Shown: positions 1-7,703 of the stretch, piece by piece
Numbering within the stretch: the stretch's first letter is position 1
Layout of the letters: each line of letters starts with the position of its first letter
Assembly (NCBI RefSeq): GCF_036421855.1
Contig: NZ_JAZGOK010000002.1
Source: Georgenia_B sunbinii
GTDB taxonomy: Bacteria; Actinomycetota; Actinomycetes; Actinomycetales; Actinomycetaceae
DNA: 64,000 bases
Direction: 5' to 3' (one strand)
Position numbers and translations under genes: made by a program
The notes under the pieces: model-generated
The model's input: the letters and a program-made list of their open reading frames with translations, nothing else
Told to the model about the DNA's origin: nothing
Databases searched by the model: none

Positions 1-1008
1 TACCTCACCCCGTTCCTCGTTACCCGACAGGTGTTCTGCGGCGCCGGCCGGGTCGGCATCGGGCCGCGGTCGGAGCATCCCGGCTTCCAGCTGTCCCAGC
101 GCGCGGACTACATCGAGAACGACGTCGGCCTGGAGACCACCTTCAACCGGCCGATCATCAACACCCGCGACGAGCCGCACGCCGACGCCGAGCGGTACCG
201 GCGGCTGCACATCATCGCCGGCGATGCCAACCTCCTCGAGGTGTCCACCTACCTCAAGGTGGCCACCACCTCCCTCGTGCTGTGGCTGCTGGAGCAGGAG
301 GCGGTCCCGCTCGCGCTGGACGCCGTCGCGCTCGACGACGCCGTCGCCGAGAACCGGCTCGTCAGCCACGACACCACGCTCACCCACCGGCTCACCCTCG
401 CCGACGGCCGGCAGCTGACGGCGCTGGAGATCCAGCGCTGCTACCTCGAGGTCATCCGGGACGCGCTGGAGGCCCGCGGCCAGACCGACGAGGAGACCCG
501 CGACGTCCTCGACCGCTGGGAGTCCGTGCTCGACCGGCTCGGCCAGGACCCGGCGCTGTGCGCGGGCGAGGTCGAGTGGGTCGCCAAGCTCCGGGTGCTG
601 GACGCGATGCGGCGCCGGGACAACATCGGCTGGGACGACCCGCGGCTCGCCGCCCTCGACCTGCAGTGGTCCGACGTGCGGCCAGAGCGCAGCATCTTCC
701 AGCGGCTGGCGGGCGCCGGCGCGGTGGAACGCCTCGTCCCCGACGACGCCGTCGCCAATGCCGTCACCAGGCCCCCGACCGACACCCGGGCCTACTTCCG
801 CGGTGAGGCCATCCGGCGTTACGGGGCAGGGGTGGCCGGGGCCGGCTGGGCATCGGTCGTGCTGGACGACCCCGCCGCCGAGCACCTCGTGCGGCTGCCA
901 CTCGTGGAGCCGCGGCGCGCGACCCACGAACGGGTCGGCGCCGCCCTCGACGCGAGCCCCGACGTCGCCACCCTCCTCGAGCAGCTCCGCCGCCACCCCA
1001 CCCCCTAA
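1..1008 (+). CDS. dop: Dop, Pup deamidase/depupylase (5' end missing)
   Basis: Dop converts the C-terminal Gln of Pup to Glu so that PafA can ligate it to substrate lysines, and it also removes Pup from tagged proteins. The reading frame is open from base 1, so only the last 335 residues of a roughly 500-residue protein are visible; the N-terminal ATP-binding part lies outside the window. The visible part keeps motifs shared by Dop and PafA, including NRPIINTRDEPHAD and the downstream YRRLHII-GDAN segment, and a C-terminal segment typical of Dop (TDTRAYFRGEAIRRYG). The GTG at base 31 is internal and not a start. Pup and its ligase PafA follow on the same strand, which supports Dop over a PafA paralogue. 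An RES-domain gene and an 18-bp repeat array separate it from pup, an unusual interruption. Confidence 0.95.
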   Translation, partial: YLTPFLVTRQVFCGAGRVGIGPRSEHPGFQLSQRADYIENDVGLETTFNRPIINTRDEPHADAERYRRLHIIAGDANLLEVSTYLKVATTSLVLWLLEQEAVPLALDAVALDDAVAENRLVSHDTTLTHRLTLADGRQLTALEIQRCYLEVIRDALEARGQTDEETRDVLDRWESVLDRLGQDPALCAGEVEWVAKLRVLDAMRRRDNIGWDDPRLAALDLQWSDVRPERSIFQRLAGAGAVERLVPDDAVANAVTRPPTDTRAYFRGEAIRRYGAGVAGAGWASVVLDDPAAEHLVRLPLVEPRRATHERVGAALDASPDVATLLEQLRRHPTP

Positions 1009-1020
1009 CCCCATCGCCCA

Positions 1021-1182
1021 GAGCGGGATTACCCGCGAGAGCGGGATTGTCCCCGACAGCGGGATTGTTGCCGAGAGCGGGATTGTCACCGACAGCCGGA
1101 TTGTCCGCGAGAGCGGGATTGTCACCGACAGCCGGATTACCGCCGAGAGCGGGATTGTCTGCGAGAGCGGGATTGTCCGCCT
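1021..1182. repeat. 18-bp tandem repeat array A, nine units
   Basis: Nine units with an exact 18-bp period begin at 1021, 1039, 1057, 1075, 1093, 1111, 1129, 1147 and 1165. On the plus strand each reads (G/C)AGCGGGATTGTCNNCGA with small changes; units five and seven read CAGCCGGATT. On the minus strand this is the GACAATCCCGCTCTCGG form (subtype 1) also found in arrays B, C and D. The array fills the gap between the dop stop and the stop codon of the convergent RES gene. No GC hairpin terminator is visible in this gap. Translation in any frame gives only a periodic peptide (ESGIV-type), so it is not coding. Confidence 0.9.
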
Positions 1183-1693
1183 ACGCCGGCCGGGGGAGGA
1201 CCACCGCGGCCCCCGGCGTGTTCCAGGCGAACAGCGTGAGGTGCCACAGCCCGGGCCGTTTGCGAGACGGGTCGATGAGGCCGTCCGCCCCGAGGCTCAG
1301 CAGCCGCTCGCGAACCTGCCAGGAGCGCGGCCGGCCACCTCGCGCGACGACCTCCTGCCAGGGCGCCGCGGCGTCTGCCGGGTCGACCCCGGCGCGGAAC
1401 GCAGCGTCGGGGTCGCGCAGGTCGAGGATCCGCTCAGCCCGGACGTCGAAGCTCACCACCTCGAGGTCGAGGCTGCGGGCATCGTGGTGCGCGAGCATCG
1501 CGGCGGCCACCCCGTCGGGCGACGAGCTCAGGTAGAGCGTTGGCGCGCCCGGCGGGGAGTAGCGGCCGGCGCCGCGCGAGCCCATCAGGGCGGCATCGCG
1601 GAAGGCAGGATCGACGGCGCGGAAGAACTCACCCGCCACGCGGCTGAAGACGGCACCGGTGCGGTGGGCGAGTGGCTGCTCAGGATCGTGCAC
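1181..1693 (-). CDS. RES-domain protein, no partner antitoxin gene
   Basis: The 170-residue product resembles RES-domain proteins, the family that includes NAD+-phosphorylase or NADase toxins of Xre-RES toxin-antitoxin pairs. Visible family features are GAGRYSPPG at residues 41-49 (Arg44, Tyr45), the strand TLYLSSS (Tyr54), SW at 124-125, and GLIDPSRKRPGLWHL followed by WN near the C-terminus. The Glu usually present in the helix after the YL strand is not obvious; that stretch reads GVAAAMLAHH. No Xre-like gene lies beside it: dop and an 18-bp repeat array are downstream, and pup is divergent upstream. The start is GTG (1693), with GATACT six bases upstream as a possible leaderless -10. It may be a chromosomal, non-toxic RES relative. 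Family assignment is fairly firm; function is not known. Confidence 0.6.
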   Translation of the reverse strand: MHDPEQPLAHRTGAVFSRVAGEFFRAVDPAFRDAALMGSRGAGRYSPPGAPTLYLSSSPDGVAAAMLAHHDARSLDLEVVSFDVRAERILDLRDPDAAFRAGVDPADAAAPWQEVVARGGRPRSWQVRERLLSLGADGLIDPSRKRPGLWHLTLFAWNTPGAAVVLPRPA

Positions 1694-1699
1694 GCGTCA

Positions 1700-1705
1700 A
1701 GTATC
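1700..1705 (-). promoter_or_regulatory. Candidate -10 of the RES gene
   Basis: GATACT on the minus strand lies six bases before the GTG start of the RES-domain gene, the same spacing seen at many other genes here. The first base deviates from TANNNT, so support is weak. Confidence 0.3.
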
Positions 1706-1788
1706 GTCCGGGCCCCGAGTCGGGCCGCCGAATCGGGCCGCAGGCGGTCGGCGAACTAGAATCGAAGGACATCGCACAAGGAGGCAGC

Positions 1789-1983
1789 ATGGCGCGTCAG
1801 GAACAGCAGCACAGGAGCGAGCGGGAGCCCGAGGACGTCAGTCCGCCGCCACCGCCCCCGACCGGCGCGGCAGCACAGGCGCAGCAGGCGGACCTCGACT
1901 CGCTGCTCGGTGAGATCGACTCCGTGCTCGAGACCAACGCCGAGTCCTTCGTCCGGGGGTTCGTCCAGAAGGGCGGCCAGTGA
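1789..1983 (+). CDS. pup: Prokaryotic ubiquitin-like protein Pup
   Basis: Pup is the small disordered tag attached to lysines by PafA. The product has 64 residues, the usual size. It has a charged N-terminus with a proline run (residues 19-24), a helix-prone central region beginning ADLDSLLGEIDSVLETNAE, and the conserved end FVRGFVQKGGQ. The final GGQ means Dop must deamidate it to GGE before ligation. The ATG at 1789 was chosen because AAGGAGG lies seven bases upstream and the protein then begins MARQEQQ like other Pups; an in-frame upstream extension is not Pup-like. Its stop overlaps the pafA start (GTGA), so the two are probably translationally coupled. Confidence 0.97.
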   Translation: MARQEQQHRSEREPEDVSPPPPPPTGAAAQAQQADLDSLLGEIDSVLETNAESFVRGFVQKGGQ

Positions 1984-3377
1984 CCCTCGCCCCCCGCATC
2001 TTCGGCCTCGAGACCGAGTACGGGATCACGATCGCCGGAGCGGGCCGCACCGACGGCGGCCCGCCGATCGGTGCTGACGAGGCCGCCCGCTACCTGTTCC
2101 GCAAGGTTGTGGAGTGGGGGCGCTCGTCGAACGTGTTCCTCGGCAACGGTGCCCGGCTGTACCTCGACGTCGGCTCCCACCCGGAGTACGCGACGGCCGA
2201 GTGCGACGACCTGCGTGACGTCGTCGTCCAGGACCGCGCAGGGGAAGCGATCCTCAACGACCTCGCCGAGGAGGCCACCGACCGGCTCGCCGCCGACGGG
2301 CTCGGCGGCCGCATCCACCTGCTGAAGAACAACGTCGACTCCGTGGGTAACTCCTTCGGCTGCCACGAGAACTACCTCATCCGGCGCCGCCGGGAGTTCC
2401 AGCGCACCGTCGACCAGCTCATCCCGTTCTTCGTCACCCGCCAGATCCTCACCGGCGCCGGTGGCGTGCGGACCGCGGCCGGCGGCAGCACCTACTGCTT
2501 CTCCCAGCGCTCGGAGCACCTGTGGGAGGCGATGAGCTCGGCGACCACGCGCTCCCGCCCGATCATCAACTCCAGGGACGAGCCCCACGGCGACCCCGAG
2601 CTCTACCGCCGCCTCCACGTCATCTCCGGGGACTCCTCGGTCGCCGAGACCACCACCCTGCTGAAGATGGGGATGACGGCGTTCGTCATCGACCTGCTGG
2701 AGTCCGGCGGCCGCCTCGACGACCTCCTGCTGAGCAACCCGATGCAGGCCATCCGCGACATCTCCCGTGACCTCACAGCCACCACCACTGTGGAGCTGGC
2801 CAACGGGCGACGCCGCAGCGCGCTGGAGCTGCAGGAGGAGTACCTCGAGCGGGTGCTGCAGCACACCGCCGGCATGCGGCTCGACGCCACCCAGCAGCAG
2901 GTCCTCGAGCTGTGGGAGCGCGGCCTGCGGGCGCTGCGATCCGGCGATCTGTCGCTCGTCGACCGGGAGCTGGACTGGGCGATCAAGCTGCGGCTCATCG
3001 ACCGCTACCGGTCGGCGCGCCCGATGGCCCTTGACGACGTCCGCGTCTCCCGGCTCGTGCTGGCCTACCACGACATCTCCCCGGTGGACGGGCTGGCCGC
3101 CAAGCTCACCGCCCGCGGCCTCATGGCCCGGGTGGCCACCGACGAGGAGATCGAGCGCGCGCGGACCGTCCCGCCGCAGACCACCCGGGCCAAGCTGCGC
3201 GGCGACTTCGTCACCGCCGCGCAGGCCCGCCGCCGGGACCACACGGTGGACTGGGTGCACCTCAAGCTCAACGACTCCACCCAGAGCACCGTGCTGTGCA
3301 AGGACCCGTTCGCCAGCACCGACGGGCGCGTCGACGCCCTCATCGCCGCGATGGGCGACCCGGTCGGGGGAGGCTGA
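1980..3377 (+). CDS. pafA: PafA, Pup-protein ligase
   Basis: PafA uses ATP to join the C-terminal Glu of Pup to substrate lysines. The 465-residue length is normal. The glutamine-synthetase-like fold is marked by IFGLETEYG at residues 7-15 (Glu11 corresponds to the conserved Mg-binding Glu), ARLYLDVGSHPEYATAEC with the conserved Asp63, KNNVDSVGNSFGCHENYL, and SRPIINSRDEPHGD. The C-terminal Pup-binding region ends with TVDWVHLKLND and VLCKDPF, as in PafA rather than Dop. The GTG start overlaps the pup stop by four bases. In many actinobacteria prcB and prcA lie between pup and pafA; here there is no room for them, so no proteasome core is encoded in this window. Confidence 0.97.
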   Translation: MTLAPRIFGLETEYGITIAGAGRTDGGPPIGADEAARYLFRKVVEWGRSSNVFLGNGARLYLDVGSHPEYATAECDDLRDVVVQDRAGEAILNDLAEEATDRLAADGLGGRIHLLKNNVDSVGNSFGCHENYLIRRRREFQRTVDQLIPFFVTRQILTGAGGVRTAAGGSTYCFSQRSEHLWEAMSSATTRSRPIINSRDEPHGDPELYRRLHVISGDSSVAETTTLLKMGMTAFVIDLLESGGRLDDLLLSNPMQAIRDISRDLTATTTVELANGRRRSALELQEEYLERVLQHTAGMRLDATQQQVLELWERGLRALRSGDLSLVDRELDWAIKLRLIDRYRSARPMALDDVRVSRLVLAYHDISPVDGLAAKLTARGLMARVATDEEIERARTVPPQTTRAKLRGDFVTAAQARRRDHTVDWVHLKLNDSTQSTVLCKDPFASTDGRVDALIAAMGDPVGGG

Positions 3378-3378
3378 C

Positions 3379-4314
3379 GTGCGCCGACTTCGACTCCTGC
3401 TCGCCCTGCTGCTGCTGAGCACCGGGCTGACCGCCTGCGCGGAAGAGACCGAGCCCGAGGAGCCGGCGCCGGCCATCACCGTCAGCGGTGCCTTCGGCCG
3501 GGTCCCGGTGGCGACCTTCGACGTCCCGCTGGCGATGGCCGAGACGGAGAGCGAGGCTCTCGTCGAGGGGGAGGGCCGCGAGCTCGTGGCGGACGGCCCG
3601 GCGCTGGTCGCGCTCACCGCCTACGACGGCGAGACCGGCGACCTCCTCGCCGACCGTGGTGCGGGCGAGGCACGGACGCTGCTGCTCAGCCCCGAGGAGG
3701 TCGGTGAGGACGTCTACCCGGTGCTGCTCGGCGCCCGGGAGGGCAGCCGGATCCTGCTCACCCAGCCGGTGACCGCGCAGGGCACCGACCGGATGCTCGT
3801 GCTCGTAATCGACGTGCTGTACACCAGTGCCCAGGGGGAGGAGCTCGAGCCCCGGGCCAGCTTCCCCGGCATCACCGTGACCGAGGACGACGGCGGCGTG
3901 CCGACGGTGGCGCTGCCGGACACAGACCCGCCGGACACCCTCGAGGTGGGCACGATCATCCGCGGCGACGGGCGCCAGGTGCGGCCCGAGCACGCGGTGA
4001 CCATGCAGTACGTCGCCGTGGTGTGGCCGGGCGGGGAGGTCTACGACTCCACCTGGGCCGACGGACAGGTCCCCAGGACCGTCGAGCTCGCCGGCACCTT
4101 CGACGGGCTGCGGGACGGTCTCGTCGACCAGACCGTGGGCTCGCGGGTGATCGTCGTCGTGCCGCCGGCGCTCGGTACCGGCAGCCAGACGCTGGTGTTC
4201 GTCGTCGACATCCTCGCCGTGTCCGACCCCGCGCTCGAAGGGCAGGACGGCGCGCCGTCGGACGAGTCGACCGAGGAACCGACCGACGCGCCCAGCGAGG
4301 AACCGATCGACTGA
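3379..4314 (+). CDS. FKBP-type peptidyl-prolyl isomerase lipoprotein
   Basis: The predicted 311-residue exported lipoprotein starts at GTG 3379, one base after the pafA stop, and begins with positive residues and a leucine-rich segment ending in the lipobox LTAC (Cys20). An acidic linker follows. The C-terminal part (about 185-275) looks like an FKBP domain: TMQYVAVVWPGGEVYDSTW, a LAGTFDGLRDGLVDQTVGS segment and VIVVVPPALG, the usual order of FKBP strands. The N-terminal half is a less conserved beta-rich region that may be a second, degenerate FKBP-like unit. The tail is rich in Asp, Glu, Ser, Thr and Pro. It probably assists proline isomerisation in folding of exported proteins at the membrane outer face. 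An FKBP gene after pafA is common in actinobacteria. Confidence 0.85.
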   Translation: MRRLRLLLALLLLSTGLTACAEETEPEEPAPAITVSGAFGRVPVATFDVPLAMAETESEALVEGEGRELVADGPALVALTAYDGETGDLLADRGAGEARTLLLSPEEVGEDVYPVLLGAREGSRILLTQPVTAQGTDRMLVLVIDVLYTSAQGEELEPRASFPGITVTEDDGGVPTVALPDTDPPDTLEVGTIIRGDGRQVRPEHAVTMQYVAVVWPGGEVYDSTWADGQVPRTVELAGTFDGLRDGLVDQTVGSRVIVVVPPALGTGSQTLVFVVDILAVSDPALEGQDGAPSDESTEEPTDAPSEEPID

Positions 4315-4327
4315 ACCGGCCCGCCGC

Positions 4328-4978
4328 TCAGCTCGCGGCGAGGAACTCCCGGAACGCGGCGACCTCGGCCGGCCGGCCGGTGAGCTCGACCTGGGCGTGC
4401 GGGGAGCGGCCGGTGACGAGCAGTGCCAACTCGAGCGGCGTGCCGGCGACGGCGACGCTGTCGGCGCCCCGGCGGGCGACCAGCCGGCGGCCGCCGGCGG
4501 TGTCGACGAGCACGACGCCGGTCGGGCTGCGGCGCAGCGCTAGGGTCGCGAAACCGCGCAGCTGCTCGAAGATGGCCTCCTGCATGGCGGCCGGGAGGCT
4601 GCGCGGCGGTGCCGGGGTGTCGGCCGCCCGCCGCAGGTCCTCGTGGTGCACGACGTACTCGATGAGGTTGGCACGGTCCTTGAGCAGCCGCACCGGGCGC
4701 AGCCCCGCGGCCTCTTCGAAGGTGTCGACGAGCGCGGCGTAACCGGCCGGCGTCGCGGCCCGGGCAGCGAGGGCCGACTGCCGCGGCTCCTCACCAGGTC
4801 GCGGCTTGCCGAGCTTGTCCAGCCCCTGACGCCAGGGCGCACGCTCCCGCAGCTCGACGTGCGCCAGGAGGTCGCGCGACCGCCAGCCCTCGCAGAGCGT
4901 TGGCGCGTCGGGTCCGACCTGGCGGAACGTGGCGGCGAGGGCGTGACGCTCGGCTTCGCTCCAGGGCACTGGGGGCAC
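4328..4978 (-). CDS. DinB-like TIGR03085-type protein
   Basis: The 216-residue product matches actinobacterial proteins related to the mycothiol-dependent maleylpyruvate isomerase / DinB four-helix family. The opening PPVPWSEAERHALAATF and the segment DAPTLCEGWRSRDLLAHVELRER (about residues 21-43) are typical, with the metal-binding His in LLAHV. Another conserved His pair is in EYVVHHEDLRRA. Such proteins may use mycothiol with a metal, but the substrate is unknown. The start is GTG 4978, preceded by GAGGAG five bases upstream; the longer in-frame extension is antisense to the next gene and was rejected. It converges on the FKBP lipoprotein gene with a 13-bp gap and diverges from the gene at 5039. 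Confidence 0.75.
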   Translation of the reverse strand: MPPVPWSEAERHALAATFRQVGPDAPTLCEGWRSRDLLAHVELRERAPWRQGLDKLGKPRPGEEPRQSALAARAATPAGYAALVDTFEEAAGLRPVRLLKDRANLIEYVVHHEDLRRAADTPAPPRSLPAAMQEAIFEQLRGFATLALRRSPTGVVLVDTAGGRRLVARRGADSVAVAGTPLELALLVTGRSPHAQVELTGRPAEVAAFREFLAAS

Positions 4979-5025
4979 GGGTTCTCCTCGGCGTTGCGGT
5001 TGTCCGACCGGCAGTTGCGGCGGCG

Positions 5026-5031
5026 TAGGGT
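5026..5031 (+). promoter_or_regulatory. Leaderless -10 box for the 5039 gene
   Basis: TAGGGT ends seven bases before the ATG at 5039. No ribosome binding site lies between, which fits a leaderless transcript. Confidence 0.55.
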
Positions 5032-5038
5032 CCTGCCT

Positions 5039-5647
5039 ATGCCAGATGCAACCGGGTCCGCAAGTGCTGAGGTCGGCGGCGGGACGGTGGGGGACTTCCA
5101 GGTCCAGCTCGCCGCGGCCGCCAGCGACCGGGCGGCCACGTGGGAGGCCGTCGCCGATGTCCTCGCGGTGCCGGACGCCGGCCGGACGGAGCGGCTGCGT
5201 GCCGGCGCGCACCCCGCCGCCTGGCTGCGGCACTGCCGCTGGCTCGGTGCCGACTCCGACATCCTCGCCGGCCCGGCGACGAGCCTCGAGGCGTACGCCC
5301 GCGCCTCGCGCCGCCGTGACGCGGGTGACGACCTCGCCGCGCTGACCGCCGACCACACCGCACTCGTCGGCCCTGCCGGCCCCAGCCTCGCGGTCTCCGC
5401 ACTCGCCGTCGCCGACCTCTGCCGGGCCGAGGCCGCGGCCTGGTCTGCGGGCGACATGGCCGGTGGCAAGGCCGCGCGGGTGGACCAGCGCCAGATCATC
5501 GACGCCGAGATCGTGCCCGCGCTGGTACCGATCGCCGGCCGCCTGGCGACCGAGGCCGCCGCCCACGTGTGGCGCTCGCTGGGGCGCGCGCTGCTCGCCG
5601 TGCTGTCCGTGGAGACCGGCACCGACCACACCGACCTCAGCAGGTAG
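5039..5647 (+). CDS. Hypothetical alpha-helical protein (weakly TorD-like)
   Basis: I do not recognise this 202-residue protein with confidence. It is rich in Ala, Leu and Arg, appears fully helical, and has no signal peptide or membrane segment. The C-terminal half, DHTALVGPAGPS and then DAEIVPALVPIAGRLATEA, recalls the layout of TorD/DmsD-type chaperones for molybdoenzymes, but the match is weak and no redox enzyme gene is nearby. The ATG at 5039 is chosen because TAGGGT lies seven bases upstream, as at many genes in this window; longer in-frame starts run antisense to the neighbouring gene. It is followed by repeat array B and then the convergent hisF gene. Confidence 0.6.
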   Translation: MPDATGSASAEVGGGTVGDFQVQLAAAASDRAATWEAVADVLAVPDAGRTERLRAGAHPAAWLRHCRWLGADSDILAGPATSLEAYARASRRRDAGDDLAALTADHTALVGPAGPSLAVSALAVADLCRAEAAAWSAGDMAGGKAARVDQRQIIDAEIVPALVPIAGRLATEAAAHVWRSLGRALLAVLSVETGTDHTDLSR

Positions 5648-5663
5648 CAGCGGGCGGCGCGCC

Positions 5664-5792
5664 GTGGACAATCCAGCTCTCGGCGCAAAGGGGAGGGGGC
5701 TTGGCGCATGGCAGCGCCGCACGGATTGCTGTGGACAATCCCGCTCTCGGCGCAAGGGGGCCGTGGACAATCCCGCTCTCGGCGCAAGGGGG
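5664..5792. repeat. Repeat locus B, three spaced units of the 18-bp family
   Basis: Three copies of GTGGACAATCC(A/C)GCTCTCGG followed by CGCAA and a G-run begin at 5664, 5731 and 5763. They are spaced 67 and 32 bp, unlike the strict 18-bp period of the other arrays. All are subtype 1 and read forward on the plus strand. The locus fills the gap between the 5039 gene and the convergent hisF gene, where no strong hairpin terminator is seen. Confidence 0.85.
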
Positions 5793-5815
5793 GGAGGCGC
5801 GAAAAGGGGTGGGGG

Positions 5816-6586
5816 TCAGCGGACCGGGAGTCCGGCGGCGCGCATGTCGGCCTTGACGTCCTCGATGGTCAGCGTGCCGAAGTGGAACACCGAGGCGGCG
5901 AGCACGGCGTCCGCGCCGGCCTGGGCCGCCGCGGTGAAGTGGGCAGCGGCGCCGGCACCGCCGGAAGCGATGAGCGGCACGGTGAGCCGCGGCCGCACCG
6001 CACCGAGCATCTCGAGGTCGTAGCCGGAGGTCATGCCGTCGGCGTCGATCGAGTTGAGCAGCACCTCGCCGGCGCCGCGCTCGGCGGCCTCCACCGCCCA
6101 CTCGACGGCGTCGATCCCGGTGCCCTGACGGCCGCCGTGGGTGGTGACCTCGTAGCCCGACGGCGTCGTCGTGCCCGCGGGGCACCGGCGCGCGTCGACC
6201 GACAGGACGACCACCTGGCGCCCGAACTGCTCGGCAATCTCCTCGAGCAGCTCCGGGCGGGCCACCGCCGCGGTGTTCACCCCGACCTTGTCCGCCCCGG
6301 CCCGCAGCAGCCGGTCGACATCATCAACCGACCGCACCCCGCCGCCGACGGTCAGCGGCACCGAGATCTCCTCGGCGGTGCGGGCGACGACGTCGAGCGT
6401 CGTGGCGCGTCCCTCCGTCGAGGCCGAGACGTCGAGGAAGGTGATCTCGTCCGCGCCGAGCGAGTCGTAGCGTCGCGCCAGCTCCACCGGGTCACCGGCG
6501 TCGCGCAGGTTCTCGAAACGCACGCCCTTGACGACGCGCCCACCGTCGACGTCGAGGCAGGGGATGACACGCACGGCCAGACTCAT
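5816..6586 (-). CDS. hisF: HisF, imidazole glycerol phosphate synthase cyclase subunit
   Basis: HisF uses ammonia from HisH to close the imidazole ring, giving imidazole glycerol phosphate and AICAR in histidine synthesis. The 256-residue length is typical. The (beta/alpha)8 barrel shows RVIPCLDVDGGRVVKGV with catalytic Asp12, VPLTVGGGVRSVDDVD as first phosphate-binding loop, VVLSVDARR with the second catalytic Asp near 131, ILLNSID-like VLLNSIDADG, and IASGGAG for the second phosphate. The ATG at 6586 follows GGAGAG; the longer upstream extension lacks family similarity. It is divergent from the aldo/keto reductase gene and separate from hisI at 13.7 kb, so the histidine genes are scattered here. 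Confidence 0.95.
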   Translation of the reverse strand: MSLAVRVIPCLDVDGGRVVKGVRFENLRDAGDPVELARRYDSLGADEITFLDVSASTEGRATTLDVVARTAEEISVPLTVGGGVRSVDDVDRLLRAGADKVGVNTAAVARPELLEEIAEQFGRQVVVLSVDARRCPAGTTTPSGYEVTTHGGRQGTGIDAVEWAVEAAERGAGEVLLNSIDADGMTSGYDLEMLGAVRPRLTVPLIASGGAGAAAHFTAAAQAGADAVLAASVFHFGTLTIEDVKADMRAAGLPVR

Positions 6587-6624
6587 CAGCTCTCCAGGTC
6601 TTTCGTCGTCCTTCGCTCGGCCTG

Positions 6625-6630
6625 AGGATA
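6625..6630 (-). promoter_or_regulatory. Candidate -10 for hisF
   Basis: TATCCT on the minus strand would give a leader of about 30 bases carrying the GGAGAG ribosome binding site before hisF. It lies back to back with TAGGGT (6641-6646) of the divergent reductase gene. Confidence 0.45.
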
Positions 6631-6640
6631 TCGGTCGAAC

Positions 6641-6646
6641 TAGGGT
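6641..6646 (+). promoter_or_regulatory. Candidate -10 for the aldo/keto reductase gene
   Basis: TAGGGT lies 41 bases before the ATG at 6688, giving a leader with GGAGGAG directly before the start. This is a leadered promoter, unlike most TAGG(C/G)T boxes in the window. Confidence 0.45.
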
Positions 6647-6687
6647 GGCCGGGACGCAGGAGGTGCCTGCCACGCCGGAGGAGATCC

Positions 6688-7671
6688 ATGAAGCAGCGAG
6701 TGCTGGGCCGCACCGGCCGCGAGGTGTCCGTCGTCGGGCTGGGGACCTGGCAGCTCGGCGCCGACTGGGGCGACGTGGACCCCGCCGACGCGCTCGGCGT
6801 CATCGACGCGGCCGTGCAGTCCGGCGTGACGTTCCTCGACACCGCCGACGTCTACGGCGACGGTGCCAGCGAGCAGCTCATCGGTCAGTACCTCGCCGCG
6901 CATCCCGGCCACGGCCTGACGGTGGCGACCAAGATGGGCCGCCGGGCCGAGCAGCGCCACGAGAGCTACACCCCGGAGAACTTCCGGGCCTGGGTCGACC
7001 GGTCGCGGCGCAACCTCGGCGTCGACACCCTCGACCTCGTCCAGCTGCACTGCCCGCCGTCGAGCGTGATCGCCGCCGACGCCACCTACGACGCGCTCGA
7101 CGACCTCGTCGCCGACGGCGCCATCGCCGCCTACGGGGTGAGCGTCGAGACCTGCGCCCAGGCGCTGGACGCCATCGCCCGGCCGAACCTGGCGAGCGTG
7201 CAGATCATCCTGAACGCCTTCCGGCTGCGTCCGCTCGACGAGGTGCTGCCCGCCGCGGCCGCCGCCGGCGTGGGCATCATTGCCCGGGTGCCGCTGGCGT
7301 CGGGCCTGCTCAGCGGCCGGTACACCGAGCAGACCACCTTCGCCGCCAACGACCACCGCACCTTCAACCGCGACGGCAGCCACTTCGACGTCGGGGAGAC
7401 CTTCGCCGGGGTCGACTTCGCCACCGGTGTGGCCGCCGCCCGCCAGCTCGCCGCCGCGGTGCCCGACGGCGTCACTCCCGCGCAGGCCGCGATCGCCTGG
7501 GTCGCCGCGCAGCCTGGCGTCAGCTCGGTCATCCCCGGTGCCCGCACCCGGCAGCAGGCCCGCGCCAACAGCGCCGCAGCCGGCCACCTCGACGTCGCCG
7601 CCGCGCTGGACCCGCACGTGCGCCAGACCTACGACGAGCACATCCGCGCAGCCGTCCACGGACGGTGGTGA
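6688..7671 (+). CDS. Aldo/keto reductase
   Basis: This NADPH-dependent oxidoreductase of the AKR superfamily has 327 residues. The TIM-barrel catalytic tetrad is visible: Asp51 and Tyr56 in FLDTADVYGDG, Lys82 in VATKMG and His121 in LVQLHC. The opening LGRTGREVSVVGLGTWQLG and the cofactor-binding end, GVSSVIPGARTRQQARAN, are typical of the YdjG/general stress protein-like group. The ATG at 6688 follows GGAGGAG with a five-base gap. The physiological substrate cannot be read from sequence; many such enzymes reduce reactive aldehydes. It stands as a single gene ahead of a small kinase gene. Confidence 0.9.
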   Translation: MKQRVLGRTGREVSVVGLGTWQLGADWGDVDPADALGVIDAAVQSGVTFLDTADVYGDGASEQLIGQYLAAHPGHGLTVATKMGRRAEQRHESYTPENFRAWVDRSRRNLGVDTLDLVQLHCPPSSVIAADATYDALDDLVADGAIAAYGVSVETCAQALDAIARPNLASVQIILNAFRLRPLDEVLPAAAAAGVGIIARVPLASGLLSGRYTEQTTFAANDHRTFNRDGSHFDVGETFAGVDFATGVAAARQLAAAVPDGVTPAQAAIAWVAAQPGVSSVIPGARTRQQARANSAAAGHLDVAAALDPHVRQTYDEHIRAAVHGRW

Positions 7672-7690
7672 TCCGGGCCGACCGGTCAGG

Positions 7691-7696
7691 TAGCGT
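7691..7696 (+). promoter_or_regulatory. Leaderless -10 box for the P-loop kinase gene
   Basis: TAGCGT ends seven bases before the GTG at 7704, with no ribosome binding site between. Confidence 0.45.
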
Positions 7697-7703
7697 CGAG
7701 CGC

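Noticed and set aside
1021..1182. CRISPR array
   Set aside because: Units abut with an 18-bp period and there are no unique spacers or cas genes.
758..1759. Frame with ESGIV peptide repeats downstream of dop
   Set aside because: It overlaps the end of dop, repeat array A and the RES gene in the wrong frame, so it is an artefact of the 18-bp period.
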